From GCA-2705995 sp048267965 (GTDB taxonomy: Bacteria; Bacteroidota; Bacteroidia; Flavobacteriales_G; Salibacteraceae), in NCBI GenBank assembly GCA_048267965.1, contig JBLWWK010000005.1:83785-147784 (forward strand): 64,000 nt of DNA. The letters are read 5' to 3'. Under the pieces are notes generated by a model that worked only from the letters and a program-made list of their open reading frames with translations, had not been told where the DNA came from and did no database searches. Numbering within the stretch: position 1 is the stretch's first letter; every line of letters begins with the position of its first letter. Below, one piece after another: positions 60,299-64,000 of the stretch. Made by a program: the position numbers and the translations under genes.

Positions 60299-62539
60299 AT
60301 GTCAAATATAGACACGCAAATTGCAACTCGCGAACAAGCGAAACAGTTAGGGTTATTAGATGAAGAGTACGATCGAGTAAAAGAGATTTTAGGGAGAGAC
60401 CCTAACTTTTGCGAAGTGAGTATTTACTCGGCCATGTGGTCAGAGCATTGTTCTTACAAGAATTCAATTGTTTGGTTAAAAACGCTGCCTAAAAAGGGAG
60501 ACCACCTTTTAGCTGAAGCTGGTGAAGAAAATGCTGGTTTGGTAGATATAGGTGACGGTTTAGCGTGTGCATTCAAAATAGAATCTCACAATCACCCATC
60601 AGCCATTGAGCCGTACCAAGGTGCAGCCACAGGTGTGGGAGGTATTAATAGAGATATCTTTACAATGGGAGCTCGCCCCATTGCTCAATTAAACTCGTTA
60701 AGATTTGGTAACATCGATTTACCAAAAACTAAATGGATTGCCAAAGGGGTAGTTAAAGGTATTGGTGATTACGGAAACTCTTTTGGTGTTCCTGTGGTTG
60801 GTGGCGAAGTATTTTTCGATGATTCGTACAATACCAATCCATTGGTAAATGCTTTTTCAGCAGGTATTGTCGAAGTAGGCAAAACCATGTCGGCCACTTC
60901 TTACGGAACAGGAAACCCTGTTTACATTGTTGGCTCAGCAACGGGTAAAGATGGAATTCACGGAGCATCTTTTGCTTCTAAAGATATTACAGACGATAGC
61001 GCTGATGATTTGCCTTCTGTTCAGGTAGGTGATCCTTTCCAAGAAAAATTACTTCTCGAAGCTACATTAGAATTGGCGAAAACCGATGCTGTTGTGGGAA
61101 TGCAAGATATGGGCGCAGCAGGTATTACTTGCTCAACCTCAGAAATGAGTGTAACTGAAGGTTTCGGTATGGATATCGACCTAGACAAGGTTCCTACTCG
61201 ACAAGAAGGTATGCATGCTTTCGAAATTCTACTTTCAGAATCACAAGAGCGTATGCTAGTAGTGGTGAAAAAAGGGAAAGAATCAATTGTTGAAGAGATT
61301 TTTGAAAAATGGGATCTTCACGCTGTTCAAATTGGTACAGTTACCGAAGGTGGCCAGCTAAGATTTTATAAAGAAAATCAATTGGTGGCAGAAACTCCTG
61401 CAGAGCCATTAGTTTTAGGGGGTGGAGCTCCAGTTTATAATAGAGAATATAAAGAACCAGCCTATTATCAAGAGTACAAGAAATTCTCGATAGATAGTGT
61501 GGCGGTTCCTACAGACTATAAAAAAATAGCTGATGAATTAATTGCGCTCCCCAACATTGCCTCTAAAAAATGGGTTTACGAGCAATACGATTCAATGGTA
61601 GGAACCAAAAACATGAGTTCTAACCAAGCTTCAGACGCAGCAGTAGTCAACATTAAAGGTACTGAAAGAGCGCTAGCAATGACGGTTGATTGTAATTCTC
61701 GTTATGTACAGGCAGATCCGGAAGTTGGAGCGCAAATTGCCGTAGCTGAAGCAGCTAGAAATATTGTTTGTTCAGGTGGTAAACCTTCTGCGGTTACAAA
61801 TTGCTTGAACTTTGGTAATCCTTACAACCCTGAGTCGTATTGGCAGTTTGTAGGAGCCGTAAAAGGAATGGGCGCTGCTTGTGAAAAATTTGGAACTCCC
61901 GTAACTGGCGGTAATGTAAGTTTCTACAACCAAACTGTAAGTGAAGGTAAAGAGGTTCCTGTTTTTCCAACTCCTACTATAGGTATGATTGGTCTTGTAG
62001 ATAAAGACAATAGAATGTCGATTGGCTTCAAAAACGAAGAAGATGTAATCTACTTAATAGGTCAGTCACAAAACGATATCGCTTCAAGTGAGTACTTAGC
62101 GAATTATTTAGGTGTGAAAGAATCTCCAGCACCTTTCTTTAACATGGAAGAAGAGCTAGATCTCCAAGCTACTATGAGTGATTTGATTGCCAACCGCTTA
62201 ATCGAATCTGCTCACGATTGTGCCGATGGTGGCTTATACGTAGCACTTTTAGAAAGTGCCATGAATTCAAATTCTTCTCTAGGGTTCAATATTGCTTGTG
62301 ACGATCTTATTAGAAAAGACGCATTCTTGTTTGGTGAAGCGCAAAGCCGAGTGGTGGTGAGTGTATCTAAAGAAAACCAAGAATCATTTGTAGAGTTTAT
62401 GACTACTCAACAAGTAGAGTTCTCTATGCTAGGCTTCACAACAAAAGGTGAAATAGTAGTAGATGATGAGAACTTTGGTTCCGTAAACGAAAAGGCTGAA
62501 ATCTATAATTCAGCTCTGGAGAAAAGACTATTAGCTTAA
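60299..62539 (+). CDS. purL: Phosphoribosylformylglycinamidine synthase subunit PurL (small type)
   Basis: ATP-dependent synthesis of FGAM from FGAR. The 746-residue protein is the synthase subunit without a glutaminase domain, so separate PurQ and PurS should supply ammonia. Its motifs include MWSEHCSYKNS, the FGAM synthase ESHNHPSAIEPYQGAATGVGG, MQDMGAAGITCS and FGEAQSRVVVS. It may link to the purEK pair at 35 kb in the same pathway. Three to four copies of the GTAGGAACC word occur within its coding region. Confidence 0.96.
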   Translation: MSNIDTQIATREQAKQLGLLDEEYDRVKEILGRDPNFCEVSIYSAMWSEHCSYKNSIVWLKTLPKKGDHLLAEAGEENAGLVDIGDGLACAFKIESHNHPSAIEPYQGAATGVGGINRDIFTMGARPIAQLNSLRFGNIDLPKTKWIAKGVVKGIGDYGNSFGVPVVGGEVFFDDSYNTNPLVNAFSAGIVEVGKTMSATSYGTGNPVYIVGSATGKDGIHGASFASKDITDDSADDLPSVQVGDPFQEKLLLEATLELAKTDAVVGMQDMGAAGITCSTSEMSVTEGFGMDIDLDKVPTRQEGMHAFEILLSESQERMLVVVKKGKESIVEEIFEKWDLHAVQIGTVTEGGQLRFYKENQLVAETPAEPLVLGGGAPVYNREYKEPAYYQEYKKFSIDSVAVPTDYKKIADELIALPNIASKKWVYEQYDSMVGTKNMSSNQASDAAVVNIKGTERALAMTVDCNSRYVQADPEVGAQIAVAEAARNIVCSGGKPSAVTNCLNFGNPYNPESYWQFVGAVKGMGAACEKFGTPVTGGNVSFYNQTVSEGKEVPVFPTPTIGMIGLVDKDNRMSIGFKNEEDVIYLIGQSQNDIASSEYLANYLGVKESPAPFFNMEEELDLQATMSDLIANRLIESAHDCADGGLYVALLESAMNSNSSLGFNIACDDLIRKDAFLFGEAQSRVVVSVSKENQESFVEFMTTQQVEFSMLGFTTKGEIVVDDENFGSVNEKAEIYNSALEKRLLA

Positions 62540-62541
62540 TA

Positions 62542-63126
62542 TTATAATCCATATCCAATTCCAACCCGAATTATCGGGTTGGAATATGGACTGTAAATTT
62601 CTTCTGTTAGATTGTATAGCAAAGTGGCAGAACCAAAAAAGCGATCTCCGAAGCTAGTTCTATAACCGCCACCGATTAAAAACGAGTTGAGGTTGGTTCT
62701 TTCTCCAGCATACTCAAACTCTCCGTTGAGAACCTCATACTCTATATGAGCGAAAAAGCCTTCGTAGATGTCGGCCTGCCCAAAAACTCTTCCTCCATAT
62801 ATATTTGTAGTGTATTCGAAAACTCTATCTTGAAAATACATATAAGTAAATCCAACTCCGGCCCGAATCGATTCAGTAATTCCAATTCCAATCATGGGAG
62901 AGGCTTCAACATAAGTTAAACTTCCAAATTGAGCTCCGAAACCACCAGCGTAAAACAAACGATCAGCAAAGTCGGTTTTTTCTTCATTTCCCGTTTTGGC
63001 TAAAGGCGCAGGCATTCCCTGGTTACTGTCTTTCGGATACCATTGTGCCTGAACTTGCGATGAGGTTAAAAGTAAAAGCCCTAATGCCAAAGTAAGCGCA
63101 AATAGATTGGTGAGATTTTTCTTCAT
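62542..63126 (-). CDS. Small outer-membrane beta-barrel protein
   Basis: A 194-residue exported protein with a signal peptide (about 1-28, ending QAQ) and an eight-strand-like barrel: alternating strands such as FAHIEYEVLNGEFEY and FGSATLLYNLTEEIY, ending in an aromatic/Leu (IIRVGIGYGL). It is convergent with purL (2 bp) and divergent from the SDR gene. Many Bacteroidota carry such small OmpW/OprF-like barrels of unknown role. Confidence 0.75.
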   Translation of the reverse strand: MKKNLTNLFALTLALGLLLLTSSQVQAQWYPKDSNQGMPAPLAKTGNEEKTDFADRLFYAGGFGAQFGSLTYVEASPMIGIGITESIRAGVGFTYMYFQDRVFEYTTNIYGGRVFGQADIYEGFFAHIEYEVLNGEFEYAGERTNLNSFLIGGGYRTSFGDRFFGSATLLYNLTEEIYSPYSNPIIRVGIGYGL

Positions 63127-63187
63127 TTGAATTATGTTGTGGTCGTTTTAGCTACATCTTTGCCAATGTTAAGCAAATTATCACATT

Positions 63188-63868
63188 ATGAAAGTAGTTA
63201 TTACTGGAGTTTCAAGAGGAATCGGAAATGCTCTATTGCGTAAATTCTTAAGCGAAGGCCATACTGTAGTAGGAACCACTCGACACATCAATGAAAATTT
63301 AAAGGCTTTTTGTGATGAAAACCTTCATTTATATGAATCTGACCTTTCTTCACCAGAGGAATGTAAACGATTTTATGAATTTGTAAAAGAGAAACTAGGG
63401 AAGGTGAACGTGCTAATCCATAATGCAGGTCTTCTTATTAATGCCGCTTTCGTAGATATGCACTCAGAAGATCTCGACAAAATGTATCAGGTCAACTTTA
63501 AGATACCTTACATCTCTACTCAAACGCTCTTGGCGCTTATTCCTAAAAATGAATACAATCATGTTGTATTAATAAGTTCAAGAGGCGGAGTGCAAGGAAG
63601 TCAAAAGTTTCCAGGGCTAAGTGGGTACAGTGCCATGAAAGGTGCAGTTAGTATTTTGGCGGAGTGTATTAGCGAAGAGTTTCCTTGGTTAAGCTGCAAT
63701 GCATATGCACTGGGCGCGGTAAAAACAGAGATGTTAGAAGAAGCTTTTCCAAATTATTCAGTAGACGTAACTCCCGAGCAAATGGCAGATTTTATTTATC
63801 AATCCTCACTAAATCAAGGAGGTGTGGTGTCTGGTCAGGTGTTTTCGTTCAGCAAAACAAATCCGTAG
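63188..63868 (+). CDS. SDR-family oxidoreductase
   Basis: A 226-residue short-chain dehydrogenase with cofactor loop TGVSRGIGNAL (near 6-16), HNAGLLIN, ISSRGGVQ (Ser) and GYSAMKGAVS (catalytic YxxxK). It is shorter than the other SDR at 59.4 kb because of a compact C-terminus. The Arg in RGIG and the GTTRH segment suggest NADP(H). Substrate unknown. It is followed only by the promoter and leader of the next operon. Confidence 0.85.
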   Translation: MKVVITGVSRGIGNALLRKFLSEGHTVVGTTRHINENLKAFCDENLHLYESDLSSPEECKRFYEFVKEKLGKVNVLIHNAGLLINAAFVDMHSEDLDKMYQVNFKIPYISTQTLLALIPKNEYNHVVLISSRGGVQGSQKFPGLSGYSAMKGAVSILAECISEEFPWLSCNAYALGAVKTEMLEEAFPNYSVDVTPEQMADFIYQSSLNQGGVVSGQVFSFSKTNP

Positions 63869-63902
63869 TCTCCAAATTCCGATAAAAAAGTAATGTTACT
63901 AG

Positions 63903-64000
63903 TTGTTTTATTAAATATTAAGGTTACATTTGCCGCCCGCTTCACGGAGCGGAGTTCTTTAACAAGTTAAAAACAGCTGAAGTGCTGGGCAGCCGAGAGG
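63903..64000 (+). promoter_or_regulatory. Strong promoter and boxA-like leader, probably of an rRNA operon
   Basis: TTG (63903-63905) and TACATTTG (63925-63932) are spaced by 19 bp, a full Bacteroidota promoter, giving a transcript start near 63939. A GC-rich stem (CCGCT/AGCGG, 63937-63952) and a boxA-like GTTCTTTAACA (63954-63964) follow at once. No coding frame starts here. A strong promoter followed by boxA and a structured GC-richer leader is what is seen upstream of 16S rRNA genes. The rRNA itself is beyond the window, so this is inference. A stable RNA other than rRNA remains possible. Confidence 0.5.

Larger units (their letters stand above)
895..63277. repeat. Over-represented word GGTAGGAACC / GGTTCCTACC across the window
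   Basis: Exact 10-mers start at 7089, 13564, 15583, 27074, 34401, 39397, 47927, 54118, 56701, 58778 and 61597 (plus) and at 8701, 23419, 38891, 46130, 52719, 54844 and 59249 (complement). The 9-base core GTAGGAACC also occurs at 895, 4509, 31651, 35998, 38651, 51943, 55610 and 63269 (plus) and at 13217, 21009, 49111, 57733, 61189 and 61504 (complement). Near variants are at 35847 and 40660. Counts are by eye and could miss a few. Most coding copies encode VGT or VPT, but others read FLP/FLL, GSY or GRN, and three are intergenic. Confidence 0.85.

Noticed and set aside
895..63277. GGTAGGAACC copies as a CRISPR, REP or IS end
   Set aside because: Copies are single, widely spaced and mostly inside genes, with no conserved longer flank, spacer pattern or transposase.
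63939..64000. Right-end sequence as a tRNA or tmRNA
   Set aside because: No acceptor stem, anticodon loop or CCA pattern can be built in the 62 bases present; the boxA-like leader explanation fits better.

Overview
The window looks like ordinary chromosomal core of a Bacteroidota bacterium, most likely an aerobic, probably marine or freshwater member of the Flavobacteriales (a Cryomorphaceae/Schleiferiaceae-like lineage). The reasons are: AT-rich, tightly packed genes; the LpxC-FabZ fusion; PorX and PorV/PorQ-like proteins of the type IX secretion world; the RDD/SpoIIM/DUF4129/DUF4350/MoxR/DUF58 cluster; -7 promoter elements of the TAnnTTTG type; and few Shine-Dalgarno sites. I see no phage, insertion sequence, CRISPR array or tRNA. 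Several genes start with GTG or TTG.

Layout. 1-4.7 kb: two membrane GT-C-like proteins (one cut by the left edge), a CPBP membrane protease and a 7TMR-DISM histidine kinase. 4.8-9.7 kb: urocanase, a small Cys-rich protein, a PLP deaminase, a cell-wall glucosaminidase and a Rid protein. 9.7-15 kb: a 909-residue anchored beta-propeller-like protein, a lipoprotein cyclophilin, RNase HII and a glycosyltransferase. 15.1-18.4 kb: a surface polysaccharide set (FkbM methyltransferase, Wzz, Wzy-like polymerase/ligase). 18.4-25.2 kb, minus strand: an envelope operon (LpxD, LpxC-FabZ, LpxA, an ABC ATPase, EF-P, a second LpxD-like protein), with an HD hydrolase at its head. 25.3-31.2 kb, plus strand: porX-tsaE-ald-hypothetical-aroB-aroA, closely spaced or overlapping. 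31.2-36.4 kb, minus strand: an exported protein, a helix-hairpin-helix outer-membrane barrel, a PorV/PorQ-like barrel, purE and purK. 36.5-39.7 kb, plus strand: hpt-adk-obg-PAP2-crcB. 39.7-41.2 kb: a SulP transporter. 41.4-46.6 kb: a TetR-ABC-HlyD-TolC export operon. 46.6-54.1 kb: the MoxR/DUF58 cluster bracketed by two RDD proteins. 54.2-63.9 kb: acyl-CoA synthetase, nitronate monooxygenase, CAP protein, YtcJ-like amidohydrolase, two SDRs, purL and a small outer-membrane protein. The last about 100 bases carry a strong promoter and a boxA-like leader, probably of an rRNA operon beginning just beyond the right edge.

The most striking signal is not a gene. A 10-base word, GGTAGGAACC (or its complement GGTTCCTACC), occurs 18 times exactly. 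Its 9-base core GTAGGAACC occurs 32 times by eye, on both strands, in several reading frames and in intergenic DNA, against well under one expected by chance. It behaves like a genome-wide signal word (compare DNA-uptake sequences, HIP1, Chi, KOPS), and I know of no description of it in this group.
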